A DNA stretch of 64,000 nucleotides, taken from contig JAISTQ010000020.1 of assembly GCA_031272505.1 (NCBI GenBank), positions 1-64,000 on the forward strand, read 5' to 3'. Each line of letters opens with the position of its first letter. The first letter of the stretch is position 1. The notes under the pieces are model-generated. The model was given only the letters and a program-made list of their open reading frames with translations. It did no database searches and was not told where the DNA came from. This stretch comes from Propionibacteriaceae bacterium (lineage in GTDB: Bacteria; Actinomycetota; Actinomycetes; Propionibacteriales; Propionibacteriaceae). This document shows positions 35,074-43,714 of this stretch, in pieces. The translations under genes were made by a program, and so were the position numbers.

Positions 35074-36355
35074 TGCTCACCCCCTCTTCCGGAATCGGGG
35101 TGCCTTCGGAGATGGCGTCCATGCGGATGCCGCGCCAGTCGTCGGGGAGGATGTGGTCGAGCACGTCGTCCACAGTGACCGCGCCAAGCAGGCGGCCTTC
35201 GGCGTCCACCACCGGGGCGCACATCAAGTCATAGGTGGCGAAGTAGCGGCTCACCTGCGCGATGGGCAGTTCAGGCCGGAGCAACTCGATGTCGGAATCG
35301 ATCAGCCGGGCGGCCAAGATCGACGGCGGCTCGCGCAACAGCCGCTGGATGTGCACGCCACCGAGATAACGGCCCGTCGGCGTCTCCATCGGCGGACGGC
35401 AGACGAACGCCACCGAGGCCATCGACGGGGTGATTGACGGACGGCGCAGCGCGGCCAGGGCGTCGGCCACCGTGGCATCGGAGGCCAGGATCACCGGCTC
35501 CGGGTTCATCAGGCCACCGGCGGTCCCCGCGTCGTAGGTGAGCAGCAGCCGGACGTCTTCGGCGTCCTCTGGCTCCATCTCTTCGAGGATCGCCTCGGCG
35601 CGCTTGTCGTCCAACTCGGCGATCAAGTCGGCCGCGTCGTCCGGATCCATCTCTTCGAGGACGTCGGCAGCCCGCTCGTCATCCAGCAGCGAGATCAGAT
35701 CCACCTGCTCGTCCTCGGGAAGCTCTTCGAGCGCGTCGGCCAACTGCTCGTTGTCCATCATCCGCACCACCTCGGCACGGCGCTTGGGCTCCATGTCGTG
35801 CAGTTCCTGGGCGACGTCGGCGGGACGCAGCTCAGCCAGTCGGCTCACGTGGTCCTCGGCGGAATGCTGCGGGGTGGCGGAGGTGAAATCCACGATCTCG
35901 TTCCAATCCACGATCACCTCGTGGCGGCGCACGAACGGGCCGGAGCGCCCCTCGCGCAGCGCGACTTCGGAAATCTCCCAATCCTTGGAGCGGGTGTGCG
36001 CGATGCCGACGTCGAAGATCGCCACCTGCTCGCCCGAGCCCACCCTGGTGACGTTGCGGTCGAACAGATCGTCAACCACCAAGACCTCCCGATCCCGCCG
36101 AGAGAAGCGCCGGGTGTTCACCAGGCCGGAGATCAGCACCTGGTGGACGTCGATGGTGTGCACCCGTTCCATCGGGAAGAAGATGCGGCGCATCGCGAAG
36201 AGTTCCACCACGAGCCCCTTCACCCGCGGCGGGCGGCCCGCGCTGCGATACTGCACCACGACATCGCGAATCCGCCCCACCTGATCGCCGTTTGGATCAA
36301 GCATGGGCAGACCCCGGATGCGGGAGACGAAAATCGACTGGCTGGTGGTGCTCAT
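35066..36355 (-). CDS. MgtE N-terminal domain and CBS-domain protein without channel domain
   Basis: The 429-residue protein has a PRC-barrel-like N-terminal part (about residues 10-170), an MgtE_N helical superhelix (about 180-285, with repeats such as LPEDEQVDLISLLDD), and a CBS pair (about 290-415). The MgtE magnesium channel domain is missing, as in many actinobacterial homologues, so it is a soluble Mg-sensing or regulatory protein rather than a transporter by itself. The start is the ATG at 36355. An inverted repeat lies three bases upstream and brackets the likely -10. First gene of the leftward cluster with DUF1003 and Mrp. Confidence 0.86.
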   Translation of the reverse strand: MSTTSQSIFVSRIRGLPMLDPNGDQVGRIRDVVVQYRSAGRPPRVKGLVVELFAMRRIFFPMERVHTIDVHQVLISGLVNTRRFSRRDREVLVVDDLFDRNVTRVGSGEQVAIFDVGIAHTRSKDWEISEVALREGRSGPFVRRHEVIVDWNEIVDFTSATPQHSAEDHVSRLAELRPADVAQELHDMEPKRRAEVVRMMDNEQLADALEELPEDEQVDLISLLDDERAADVLEEMDPDDAADLIAELDDKRAEAILEEMEPEDAEDVRLLLTYDAGTAGGLMNPEPVILASDATVADALAALRRPSITPSMASVAFVCRPPMETPTGRYLGGVHIQRLLREPPSILAARLIDSDIELLRPELPIAQVSRYFATYDLMCAPVVDAEGRLLGAVTVDDVLDHILPDDWRGIRMDAISEGTPIPEEGVSNG

Positions 36356-36357
36356 AC

Positions 36358-36386
36358 TGCAAGCCAAATTACTGCACTGGCTTGCA
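36358..36386. promoter_or_regulatory. Perfect 9-bp inverted repeat at the MgtE_N-CBS promoter
   Basis: TGCAAGCCA (36358-36366), 11 bases, TGGCTTGCA (36378-36386). On the minus strand the spacer and the start of one arm contain TAATTT, a good -10 about ten bases before the ATG, so a bound repressor would cover the core promoter. No regulator is assigned; a metal-responsive factor would make sense for an MgtE-type gene. Confidence 0.6.
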
Positions 36387-36425
36387 TCTGGTCATCAAGG
36401 CAACGCCGATTACTCAACGGTGGGT

Positions 36426-36833
36426 TTAGGTTGCCTCGCTGTCGAATGAAATGGCCAGTGCGGCGCCTCTGGCAGGGGTGTCAGTTTCGGCGCTGACGGC
36501 CGGGGCTGGCGACGTGGCGGCCCGCACCTCGGCGGGGAGGCTGCGCACGTCAGACGTTACGCCGCGCATCTGTTTCGGGATTTCGGCGACTGGCTCCACG
36601 ATGATCGACTTCGCCAACTGCTTCGGGTGCAGCGCGCGCGGATCAAAATCGACGATCTCGTCCCCCAACTCGTCGCGCACCTTCTCCTTGGCGTCGTTGG
36701 CGATGCCGCGCAGGTAGCGCACCACGCGGGCGGCCTTGCGGGTGAGCTCGGGCAGCTTGTCTGGGCCGAAGATGAGCACGGCCAGCACCGCCAGGATCAG
36801 AATCTCCCAGAAGTTCAGGCCGAAATCGGGCAT
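36426..36833 (-). CDS. tatB: Sec-independent protein translocase subunit TatB
   Basis: Membrane component of the twin-arginine translocase that receives folded, signal-bearing proteins. From the ATG at 36833 the 135-residue protein has the TatA/B signature: one N-terminal helix (FWEILILAVLAVLIFGPDKLP), an amphipathic helix and a charged tail. The motif LIFGPDKLPEL and length point to TatB rather than TatA. It starts eight bases after the dapA stop on the same strand. tatA and tatC are not in the window. Confidence 0.88.
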   Translation of the reverse strand: MPDFGLNFWEILILAVLAVLIFGPDKLPELTRKAARVVRYLRGIANDAKEKVRDELGDEIVDFDPRALHPKQLAKSIIVEPVAEIPKQMRGVTSDVRSLPAEVRAATSPAPAVSAETDTPARGAALAISFDSEAT

Positions 36834-36841
36834 CGCGGCAC

Positions 36842-37723
36842 CTACAGGCCGAGGCTGGCGAGGGTATCCAGGAAGGTGTCGATGAGGGCCGGATCGGCTT
36901 CCACCAGCGGGCCGCGCAAGCCCGGCTGGATCTGCCCGCGGCGGGCCAAAGTGCCCTTCACCATCATCGCGCCCTGGGTGGCGAACACCCCGGTGAACAC
37001 CGGCAGCATCCGCCGATGCCACTCCAGCGCCTTTTCCGGATTGCCCGCGAGGAAGGCTTCGATCATGGCCTTGGTGCCCTGGCCGGAGAAATGCGTCGAT
37101 GTGCCGATCACTCCTACCGCGCCGATGCTGAGCAGCGGCAGGGTGAGCGGATCGTCGCCCGAATAGTAGGCCAGATCCGTCTGTTTGATGACGTTCGCGG
37201 TGGACGCCAGATCGCCCTTCGCGTCTTTCACGCCCACGATCCGATCATGGGTGGAGAGCCGGATCAGCGTCGGCTCGGCCACCTCGATGCCCGCCCGTTT
37301 CGGGATGTCATAGATGATGATCGGCTTGTCGACCGCGTCGGCGACCGTCATGAAATGCCGGTAGACGCCCTCCTGCGGCGGCCGCGAATAGTACGGCGTG
37401 ACGACCAGCAGCCCGTCGGCCCCGGCGCGGATGCAATCCTGGGAGAGCTTCACTGTCTCAATCGTGTCGTTGTACCCGGTGCCCGCCACCAGCGGCACCG
37501 CGTCGCCCAACTCCGCGCGGACTTGCCGGATCAGCTCCTGCTTTTCGGGCTCGGTCGTGGTGGGAGCCTCGCCCGTCGTCCCATTGAGCACCAGCGCGTC
37601 ATTGCCCTGCACGTCAATCAAATAGCGGGCCAGCGCCCGCGCCGCCCTATAGTCCACCGACCCGTCCGCATTGAACGGGGTAACCATCGCCGTGAGCACG
37701 CGCCCAAACACCGGATTCGCCAT
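36842..37723 (-). CDS. dapA: 4-hydroxy-tetrahydrodipicolinate synthase
   Basis: Condenses pyruvate with aspartate semialdehyde, the first step of the diaminopimelate/lysine branch. The 293-residue TIM barrel shows the N-terminal GRVLTAMVTPFNADGSVD, GTTGEAPTTT, the active-site Tyr in VTPYYSRPPQEG and the schiff-base Lys in IVGVKDAKGD. A TAGAGT box six bases before the ATG at 37723 indicates a leaderless transcript. Cotranscribed with tatB. Confidence 0.95.
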   Translation of the reverse strand: MANPVFGRVLTAMVTPFNADGSVDYRAARALARYLIDVQGNDALVLNGTTGEAPTTTEPEKQELIRQVRAELGDAVPLVAGTGYNDTIETVKLSQDCIRAGADGLLVVTPYYSRPPQEGVYRHFMTVADAVDKPIIIYDIPKRAGIEVAEPTLIRLSTHDRIVGVKDAKGDLASTANVIKQTDLAYYSGDDPLTLPLLSIGAVGVIGTSTHFSGQGTKAMIEAFLAGNPEKALEWHRRMLPVFTGVFATQGAMMVKGTLARRGQIQPGLRGPLVEADPALIDTFLDTLASLGL

Positions 37724-37729
37724 GCCCCT

Positions 37730-37735
37730 ACTCTA
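37730..37735 (-). promoter_or_regulatory. Leaderless -10 box for dapA
   Basis: TAGAGT on the minus strand, exactly six bases before the ATG at 37723. Confidence 0.55.
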
Positions 37736-37841
37736 TACGAGATACGCCGCCAATCGCCGCCCAAGATCTACGCGCTCCCGCTGCTCGTCCTCAACTCGAG
37801 AGTGTGGGGGGTGATGGTATCGCTGCGGCGTGGGTGCGCAT

Positions 37842-37847
37842 TAGACT
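37842..37847 (+). promoter_or_regulatory. Leaderless -10 box for the O-methyltransferase
   Basis: TAGACT exactly six bases before the GTG at 37854; it decides this GTG over internal ATGs as the start. Confidence 0.55.
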
Positions 37848-37853
37848 AGGCGT

Positions 37854-38507
37854 GTGAGTGCTAAACGTTCTGCGGCTGTCTGGGCTGCAATCAGTGATTT
37901 TTCGGACGGTTACCCGGAGGTTGCCGAGTATGAGTTGGCGGCCCGCGAGTTCGCGAAGGGCTCCTCGGTGGTGCCGGTGGCGCGCGGGGTCTCCGGGTTT
38001 TTGACGCTGCTGGTGAAGCTGATCGGGGCGAAGCATGTGGTGGAGGTCGGCACCGGCGCCGGGGTCACCACCACCGCGTTGATCAAAGGGCTGGACGACA
38101 CCGGCATGGTGACTTCCATCGATCCGGATTCCGGCTTGCAGCAAGGCTTGAAAGACCTGCTGAAAGAGCACGGGGTTCCGGCCCGCAAGGCCCGCCTGAT
38201 CGCCGGGCAGCCCCTCGACGTGCTTGAAAAGCTCACGGACGCGGGCTATGACCTGGTGCTCATCAGCGGCGATCCGCTCGAATACGTCGAGTATGTGGCC
38301 GCCGCCCAGAAGCTGCTCCGCCCCGGCGGCGTGTTCGTGCTGAACAACATCTTCTGGGGTGGGTCGACGGTCGACGAAGACAACGACGAGGACGAGCCGC
38401 TGATCATCCGCGAGGCCATCGCTGCCGCCGCGAACATTGACGGCGCCACTTCGACGTTGCTGCCGGTCGGGGACGGCCTGCTGGTCGTCCAGTTGGCCGC
38501 GGAGTAG
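37854..38507 (+). CDS. SAM-dependent O-methyltransferase family protein
   Basis: The 217-residue protein has a class I methyltransferase fold: motif I VVEVGTGAGVTTTALI with the SAM-binding Gly cluster, an acidic residue after strand 2 (VTSIDPDS), and motif IV DLVLISGDP. It is most like the actinobacterial O-methyltransferase (catechol-OMT-like) group. Substrate is unknown. Its stop is directly adjacent to the stop of the convergent cyclophilin gene, with no bases between. Confidence 0.83.
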   Translation: MSAKRSAAVWAAISDFSDGYPEVAEYELAAREFAKGSSVVPVARGVSGFLTLLVKLIGAKHVVEVGTGAGVTTTALIKGLDDTGMVTSIDPDSGLQQGLKDLLKEHGVPARKARLIAGQPLDVLEKLTDAGYDLVLISGDPLEYVEYVAAAQKLLRPGGVFVLNNIFWGGSTVDEDNDEDEPLIIREAIAAAANIDGATSTLLPVGDGLLVVQLAAE

Positions 38508-39020
38508 CTACTCGGTTACCTCGACCGATTCGATCACCACCGGCTCGACCGGACGGTCGCCGGGGAAAGTGGGCAGGCCCGCGATCGCGTCCACGACCGC
38601 CTGCGAAGCCGGATCTTTTACCTCGCCGAAGATGGTGTGCTTGCGGTTCAGCCACGGCGTGGCATCCACGGTGATGAAGAACTGGGAGCCATTGGTGCCC
38701 GGCCCGGCGTTCGCCATCGCCAGCAGGTAGGGGCGGTTGAACGTCAAATCCGGGTGGAATTCGTCGCCGAACTGGTAGCCCGGCCCGCCGGTGCCGTTGC
38801 CAATCGGATCACCGCCCTGGATCATGAAGCCGTCGATGATGCGGTGGAACGTCAGGCCGTCATAGAACTTCGCCGTCGTCAACACCCCCGTCTCCGGATG
38901 GCGGAATTCCTTGGTGCCGGTGGCCAAACCCACGAAGTTCGCCACCGTCTGCGGGGCCTGGTCGTCAAACAACTCGATGACGATGTCGCCATGGTTGGTG
39001 TGCAATGTTGCGGTACTCAC
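38508..39020 (-). CDS. Cyclophilin-type peptidyl-prolyl isomerase
   Basis: Cytosolic folding catalyst. The 170 residues show the cyclophilin core: [44 protein letters not shown] and the Trp-loop equivalent [12 protein letters not shown]. There is no signal peptide, so it is cytoplasmic. The GTG at 39020 has a TACACT box (39027-39032, minus strand) six bases upstream. Confidence 0.94.
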   Translation of the reverse strand: MSTATLHTNHGDIVIELFDDQAPQTVANFVGLATGTKEFRHPETGVLTTAKFYDGLTFHRIIDGFMIQGGDPIGNGTGGPGYQFGDEFHPDLTFNRPYLLAMANAGPGTNGSQFFITVDATPWLNRKHTIFGEVKDPASQAVVDAIAGLPTFPGDRPVEPVVIESVEVTE

Positions 39021-39026
39021 CCCGTC

Positions 39027-39032
39027 AGTGTA
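39027..39032 (-). promoter_or_regulatory. Leaderless -10 box for cyclophilin
   Basis: TACACT on the minus strand, exactly six bases before the GTG start at 39020. Confidence 0.5.
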
Positions 39033-39056
39033 GACGCTGCCAGGCGGTTTTGCGGG

Positions 39057-39710
39057 TTACTCGGCGAGTACGACGAGCAACTTGCGCGGGCCGTGTACCC
39101 CTTCGACGCGCTGCAACTCAATATCCGAAGTGGCTGAGCCGCCGGAGATGAAGGTGAGCGGCTGGCCGGCGGTGATCGACGCCTTCAGCTTGGCGACCGC
39201 CTCGGGCACATCGGAGACCACCGAATCGGCGGCGACCACGCAGACGTGGATGTCGGGGACGAGGGTGAGCGCGCGGCGGCCCTGGTCGGGAGTGTGGTCG
39301 AGCACGATGGTGCCGGTGCTGGCAATCGAGATGCGAGAGGCGGTGACCACCGCGTCAATCTCGTTCAACTGGGGTGCCGTCAGCGGCGGCTCGTCGTCGT
39401 GGATGCCGATCTTGGCGTGATGGATGGCCTCGCGCCAGCTCGCCTCCAGGCCGGCGGGCAGCACCACCGAATGCGCCCCCTTGGATTTCAGCGCTTTGAC
39501 AACCGTCTTGGGCACCTCGGCGGCCGACACCCGGTAGACGGTGGCCTTGTAGTCTTCCAAAGCGTCCACGAAGACGTCCAGAATGGCGGGCATCTCGGCG
39601 ACTTTGCCGTACTCCCAGGTGACGGGAGCGTCTTCCTCGATGGGAGCGGAGGGCACATCGGCCAACGCGCTCTTGATGCGCGTCAAGATGACGTCTTTGG
39701 CGGTGTTCAC
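39057..39710 (-). CDS. lutC: L-lactate utilization protein LutC (LUD domain)
   Basis: Third component of the LutABC L-lactate dehydrogenase complex, converting L-lactate to pyruvate. The 217-residue LUD-domain protein includes the family stretch ISIASTGTIVLDHTPDQGRR and VPDIHVCVV. The GTG at 39710 overlaps the lutB stop (GTGA, four bases) and follows GGAGGG. A longer reading in the same frame to 40322 is spurious sequence within lutB. Confidence 0.9.
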   Translation of the reverse strand: MNTAKDVILTRIKSALADVPSAPIEEDAPVTWEYGKVAEMPAILDVFVDALEDYKATVYRVSAAEVPKTVVKALKSKGAHSVVLPAGLEASWREAIHHAKIGIHDDEPPLTAPQLNEIDAVVTASRISIASTGTIVLDHTPDQGRRALTLVPDIHVCVVAADSVVSDVPEAVAKLKASITAGQPLTFISGGSATSDIELQRVEGVHGPRKLLVVLAE

Positions 39711-41194
39711 TGCGCACCCTCCCGGTTTCGCTTCCACCATTCGCGGAAGGATTGGGCGGGCGGAGCGGGCAGATCGCGGGCATTTGACCAGGCGGAGATC
39801 GGCGGGGGCAGCGGGCCGAGCGACTGCACCCGCAGCGCGGCGAGGGCTTTGCCGCTCAGGCCGGCCAGTTTGAGCATCTTCTCCCAGTGCTTCGGATTCT
39901 TCCACACCCACGTCATCGCGCCGACGGCCGTCGTCTCCAAGTGCGGCCGACGCTCGGACTGCTTGGCTTCGGCGACCCGGTTGCGGTTGTGGACGATGAT
40001 CTCCGGCAGCGGGATCTGCACCGGGCAGACATCCGCGCAGGCGTTGCACAGCGAGCAGGCGAACGGCAGCGACTTGTCGATCACGGATTTGATGCCGCGG
40101 AGCTGCGGCGTCAACGCGATGCCGATCGGCCCCGGATAGACCGAACCATAAGCGTGGCCGCCGACCCGCTCGTAGACCGGGCAGATGTTCAGGCAGGCGG
40201 AGCAGCGGATGCAGCGCAGCGCCGGACGGCCGATCTCGTCCGCCAGGGCTTGGGTGCGCCCGTTGTCCACCAAGACCACGTGCAGCTCCTGCGGGCCATC
40301 GCCCGGCGTGATGCCCGACCACATCGAGGTGTACGGGTTCATCCGCTCGGCGGTGGACGAGCGGGGCAGCAACTGCAGGAAGACTTCCAGATCGTCAAAG
40401 GTGGGCAGCACCTTCTCGATGCCGACCACGGAGATCAAAGTCTCCGGGAGCGTCAAGCACATCCGGCCGTTGCCCTCGGATTCGACGATCACCAAGGTGC
40501 CCGTCTCGGCGATGGCGAAGTTCCCCCCGGAGATCGCCACCTTCGCGGCCAGGAATTTGTTGCGCAGGTGGGTGCGGGCGGCGGCGGCCAACACCGGCGG
40601 ATCGTTGGACAGATCAGCCGGGGCCGGGGTGCCATAGCGGCCCATCTCGCGCAGGAAAATCTCACGGACCTCGGAGCGGTTGCGATGGATCGCAGGTACC
40701 AGGATGTGGGAAGGTCGATCATGGCCCAGTTGCACGATCAGTTCGGCGAGATCCGTTTCCCAGGCGGCAACCCCATTAGCCTCCAAGGACTCGTTCAAGT
40801 CGATTTCCTGAGTGACCATTGATTTGATCTTCACCACATCCTGGACCTGCTTGGCCTTTACCAGATCAACCACAATCTGGTTGGCCTCTGCGGCGTCACG
40901 TGCCCAGTGAACTACCGCACCCTTCGCTGTGAGCGTTTCCTCAAGCTGGAGCAGATAGGTGTCTAAATGCCGGGCGACCCGGTCTTTGATTTCGGCAGCC
41001 GCGTCCCGAAGCTGCTGCCAGGCTTCCTCCCCCACCTCGGAGACCCGCAGCCGTCGCTTGGCGCGGATGGTGTGGGTGGCGAAGCGCAGATTCTTGCGCA
41101 ACACCGGATTGGCGAGCTCTTTCTTGGCGTTCACCTTGAACGGCGGCGAATCGATGAGCTTGCCGGGCGGCGGGGCGGGAGTGAGGCGCGTCAT
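39707..41194 (-). CDS. lutB: L-lactate utilization iron-sulfur protein LutB
   Basis: Iron-sulfur subunit of the lactate-oxidising complex. The 495-residue protein has an N-terminal LUD domain and two 4Fe-4S motifs near residues 310 and 360: CIRCSACLNICPVY and CSLCNACADVCPV. The domain order and length match LutB/YkgF. It overlaps lutA by four bases and lutC by four, so the three are translated as a unit. Confidence 0.94.
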   Translation of the reverse strand: MTRLTPAPPPGKLIDSPPFKVNAKKELANPVLRKNLRFATHTIRAKRRLRVSEVGEEAWQQLRDAAAEIKDRVARHLDTYLLQLEETLTAKGAVVHWARDAAEANQIVVDLVKAKQVQDVVKIKSMVTQEIDLNESLEANGVAAWETDLAELIVQLGHDRPSHILVPAIHRNRSEVREIFLREMGRYGTPAPADLSNDPPVLAAAARTHLRNKFLAAKVAISGGNFAIAETGTLVIVESEGNGRMCLTLPETLISVVGIEKVLPTFDDLEVFLQLLPRSSTAERMNPYTSMWSGITPGDGPQELHVVLVDNGRTQALADEIGRPALRCIRCSACLNICPVYERVGGHAYGSVYPGPIGIALTPQLRGIKSVIDKSLPFACSLCNACADVCPVQIPLPEIIVHNRNRVAEAKQSERRPHLETTAVGAMTWVWKNPKHWEKMLKLAGLSGKALAALRVQSLGPLPPPISAWSNARDLPAPPAQSFREWWKRNREGAQ

Positions 41195-41973
41195 GCGGCG
41201 TCCTCCTCGGTGCTGGCGAGGATCTCCGCCAAGTGGATGGCTTTCACGGGGGCCTTCTGCCGATGCAGCAGGCCGCCGATGTTCATCAGGCAGGAATTAT
41301 CGCCCGCGGTGACGTATTCGGCCCCGGTAGCCAGGATGTTCCGCACCTTCTCGGAGACCATCGCCACCGAGACATCCGGATTCTTGAGCGAGAACGTGCC
41401 GCCGAAACCGCAGCATTCCTCGGCGGTGGGCAGGCCGGCTTCGTCGCTGGGCAATTCGACGAAATCCAGCCCGCGCACCGCCTGCAGCAGTTGGTAGGGC
41501 CGCTCTCCCACTTTCGTCACCCGCAAGGAGTGGCAGGTGGCGTGGTAGGTGACCTTGTGCGGAAAGAACGCCCCCACGTCCGTCACGCCAAGCACATCTA
41601 CCAGAAACTCGGACAAATCAAAGGTACGGGGGACAAGCTTGCATACCCGGGCAAGCAGCAGCTCGTCCCCCGCCCATTCGGCCAGCATCGGATGTTGGTG
41701 CCGGACCGCTCCCACACAGGAACCGGAGGGGGCGACGATATAGTCGTAGCGCTCGAAGGCATCCACGTAAGTATGTACCGTCGTCAACCCCTCCTTGTAG
41801 TAACCCGTGTTCGTAAACATTTGCCCGCAGCAAGTCTGCCCAAAGGGGAAATCCACCGTGCAACCGAGGCGCTCCAGCAGCTTCACCACCGCTTTCGGGG
41901 TGTTCGGGAACATGACATCGTTGATGCAGGTGGCAAACAAAGCCACCCGGATGCCATCACCAGGCTGCGACAC
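41191..41973 (-). CDS. lutA: L-lactate utilization Fe-S oxidoreductase LutA
   Basis: Glycolate-oxidase-GlcF-like subunit with two CCG (cysteine-rich) domains: FGQTCCGQMFTNTGY near residue 46 and EECCGFGGTFS near residue 190, with paired upstream Cys residues (ATCIND, SGSCVG, HATCHS). The 260-residue length is normal for LutA/YkgE. The GTG at 41973 follows AAGGGAG by seven bases. First gene of lutABC, divergent from a FadR-type regulator gene with an operator-like palindrome between. Confidence 0.93.
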   Translation of the reverse strand: MSQPGDGIRVALFATCINDVMFPNTPKAVVKLLERLGCTVDFPFGQTCCGQMFTNTGYYKEGLTTVHTYVDAFERYDYIVAPSGSCVGAVRHQHPMLAEWAGDELLLARVCKLVPRTFDLSEFLVDVLGVTDVGAFFPHKVTYHATCHSLRVTKVGERPYQLLQAVRGLDFVELPSDEAGLPTAEECCGFGGTFSLKNPDVSVAMVSEKVRNILATGAEYVTAGDNSCLMNIGGLLHRQKAPVKAIHLAEILASTEEDAA

Positions 41974-42027
41974 CTTGGCTCCCTTCTGCTACCCGCCTCT
42001 TTGCGCTTACCTGTGGCTGCCCTTCTT

Positions 42028-42038
42028 TGGTCAGACCA
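42028..42038. promoter_or_regulatory. TGGTC-A-GACCA palindrome, candidate LutR/LldR operator
   Basis: A perfect 11-base palindrome matching the TGGTNNNACCA consensus of FadR-subfamily regulators. It is midway between lutA and the regulator gene and could control both. The aldA promoter carries TGGTATGACCA. Confidence 0.6.
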
Positions 42039-42118
42039 TTTACTTAACGCTACGAAATGAAAGGCCTTGAGTCAAGCCGTATTGCCATTTGGAGCGTAAA
42101 AGTGAGACTATTTTCCCA

Positions 42119-42847
42119 ATGAGAGAACCACTGATCGAGTCCGTCGAGGAGCCGGAAGAGAGCCGCAAGTACGAAGCGGTGCTGCGGCATATTGAGAACG
42201 GCATCATTGACGGCAGCTACCGCGCCGGGGATTCACTGCCCCCGGAGCGCGATCTCGCCGCGTCGTTGAACGTGGGCCGCTCCGCGGTGCGCGAGGCGAT
42301 GCGGGTGCTGCAGACTCAAGGAATCATTGAGGCTTCGACCGGTCGCGGTGGCGGCACGCGAGTGGTGCCGCAACAGGGTGACGCGCTGGCCCGCATCCTG
42401 CGGCTCTACACGGCGCTGCACAACACCGGCATGGTGGATCTGATCGAGACGCGGGTGGCCTTGGAGCGGGTCTCCGCCGCCGAAGCCGCGATGCAGGCCT
42501 CCAAAGCCACCTTGTCGAATTTGAACGGCGTGATGGCCGAGATGCGCGAGGCGAACTCCGTCGAGGCGTTCAACCCGCTGGACACGCTCTTCCATGTGAT
42601 GGTGGCCCGCGCCGGCCGCAACGGCCTGATCGCCGAGCTCACCGTCGCCATCCGCGAAGCCGTCCGCCGCCCAATCCTGCTCGCCTCACTGAGCATGGAC
42701 GACTGGACGGTCTTCAAAGAGACGCTCTGCCAGGAGCACGGCGGCATCCTGCTCGCCATCTCCTCCCACCAGCCCGACCTCGCGGCCGACCGCATGGAAG
42801 CCCACATCCGCTCCGCCTACGCCACCCTCAAAAAAACCGGCATGTAA
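42119..42847 (+). CDS. GntR/FadR-family regulator, likely controlling lactate use
   Basis: The 242-residue protein has an N-terminal winged helix typical of GntR (GDSLPPERDLAASLNVGRSA then VREAMRVLQTQGI) and a C-terminal all-helical FCD effector domain (about residues 95-235) with ligand-binding residues Asp, His and His expected for small carboxylates. Divergent placement from lutABC and the TGGTCAGACCA site between them support the inference that it is the LutR/LldR equivalent responding to lactate. The start is uncertain: ATG at 42119 has no clear ribosome site, and a TTG at 42089 is possible. Confidence 0.85.
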   Translation: MREPLIESVEEPEESRKYEAVLRHIENGIIDGSYRAGDSLPPERDLAASLNVGRSAVREAMRVLQTQGIIEASTGRGGGTRVVPQQGDALARILRLYTALHNTGMVDLIETRVALERVSAAEAAMQASKATLSNLNGVMAEMREANSVEAFNPLDTLFHVMVARAGRNGLIAELTVAIREAVRRPILLASLSMDDWTVFKETLCQEHGGILLAISSHQPDLAADRMEAHIRSAYATLKKTGM

Positions 42848-42855
42848 CGGATTCC

Positions 42856-42943
42856 TTCACCCGTCATCCTCGACCGTCTCGAGGTTGGGGACGCGAACAA
42901 CAATCTCTTCACCCGTCATCCTCGACCGAAGGTCGGGGATCCA
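42856..42943. repeat. Two 21-bp direct repeats with hairpins downstream of the regulator
   Basis: TTCACCCGTCATCCTCGACCG occurs without a visible mismatch at 42856 and 42908 (period 52). Each copy continues into a hairpin: CCTCGA-CCGTC-TCGAGG in the first, CTCGACC-GAA-GGTCGGG in the second, the latter running into GGATCCAG. This resembles short mobile palindromic elements common in intergenic DNA. No T-run follows, though they may act as terminators between convergent transcripts. Confidence 0.6.
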
Positions 42944-43004
42944 GTGAGCGACATGCCGAAGGCATTTGGAGCGAACAGAGAGCGCCTGCGCGCAGCGCAG
43001 TCAA

Positions 43005-43454
43005 TTACGCGGGGACGACGTCGATCTGAATATGCGCGACAATGCCCGACGTGAGCTTGATGCCCACGGTGTGCTTGCCGGTGTTCTTGATCGGCTTGGA
43101 GACCTCCACGGAGCGCTTGTCGAGCGCCGGGCCGCCAGCCTTCTTCACCGCGAGCGCGATGTCGGAGGTGGTGACCGCGCCGAACAGCTTGCCGGAATCG
43201 GAAGCCACGCGGGCCGGGACGGCGACGGTGAGCTGCTCGAGCTGCTCGCGCACCTCCACGGCGTGCTCTTCGGAGCGGATCTCCCGGGCGTCACGCGCCC
43301 GCTTGATGCCGGTAATCTGCTTCTCCGCGCCCTTCGTCCACTTGATGGCGAAGCCCTCGGGGAGCAGATAGTTGCGGCCGTAGCCGTCCTTGACTTCGAC
43401 GATGTCGCCAGCGATGCCCAGGTGTTCCACCGCGGCAGTAAGAATGAGTTTCAT
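43005..43454 (-). CDS. rplI: 50S ribosomal protein L9
   Basis: Large-subunit protein L9. The 149-residue protein has the N-terminal rRNA-binding domain (LTAAVEHLGIAGDIVEVKDGY then GRNYLLPEGFA), a long connecting helix and the C-terminal domain (LFGAVTTSDIALAVKK). It is the last gene of the classical rpsF-ssb-rpsR-rplI operon, with a ribosome site (GGAGG) upstream. Confidence 0.98.
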   Translation of the reverse strand: MKLILTAAVEHLGIAGDIVEVKDGYGRNYLLPEGFAIKWTKGAEKQITGIKRARDAREIRSEEHAVEVREQLEQLTVAVPARVASDSGKLFGAVTTSDIALAVKKAGGPALDKRSVEVSKPIKNTGKHTVGIKLTSGIVAHIQIDVVPA

Positions 43455-43465
43455 TTCAAATCCTC

Positions 43466-43699
43466 CTAGCGTGCGGTGGTGGCGTAAGGCAGCAAGGCCA
43501 CCTCACGGGCGTTCTTGACGGCGATGGCGACCTTGCGCTGCTCCTGCACCGACAGGCCGGTGACCCGGCGGGCGCGGATCTTGCCGCGCTCGGAGATGAA
43601 GCGACGCAGCGTCTGCACGTCCTTGTAATCGATGTGGCCCACCCGGATCGGCTTGGCCGGGGCGAGCTTCTTAATGTTGATCTTCCTACGTTGTGCCAT
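43466..43699 (-). CDS. rpsR: 30S ribosomal protein S18
   Basis: Small-subunit protein S18, partner of S6. The 77 residues include the signature [36 protein letters not shown] and a short C-terminal [11 protein letters not shown] longer upstream frame is an artefact. The S18 here has no CxxC zinc motif (CXXC-free type). Confidence 0.97.
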   Translation of the reverse strand: MAQRRKINIKKLAPAKPIRVGHIDYKDVQTLRRFISERGKIRARRVTGLSVQEQRKVAIAVKNAREVALLPYATTAR

Positions 43700-43714
43700 G
43701 ATTCATCCTTACTC

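Noticed and set aside
35066..36355. Complete MgtE magnesium transporter
   Set aside because: The five-helix channel domain is missing; the protein ends after the CBS pair.
39057..40322. 421-residue reading of lutC
   Set aside because: The upstream 204 codons lie within lutB in another frame; the GTG at 39710 with GGAGGG and GTGA overlap gives the normal LutC length.
42856..42943. CRISPR-like direct repeats
   Set aside because: Only two copies, with one spacer, internal hairpins of different sequence and no cas genes.
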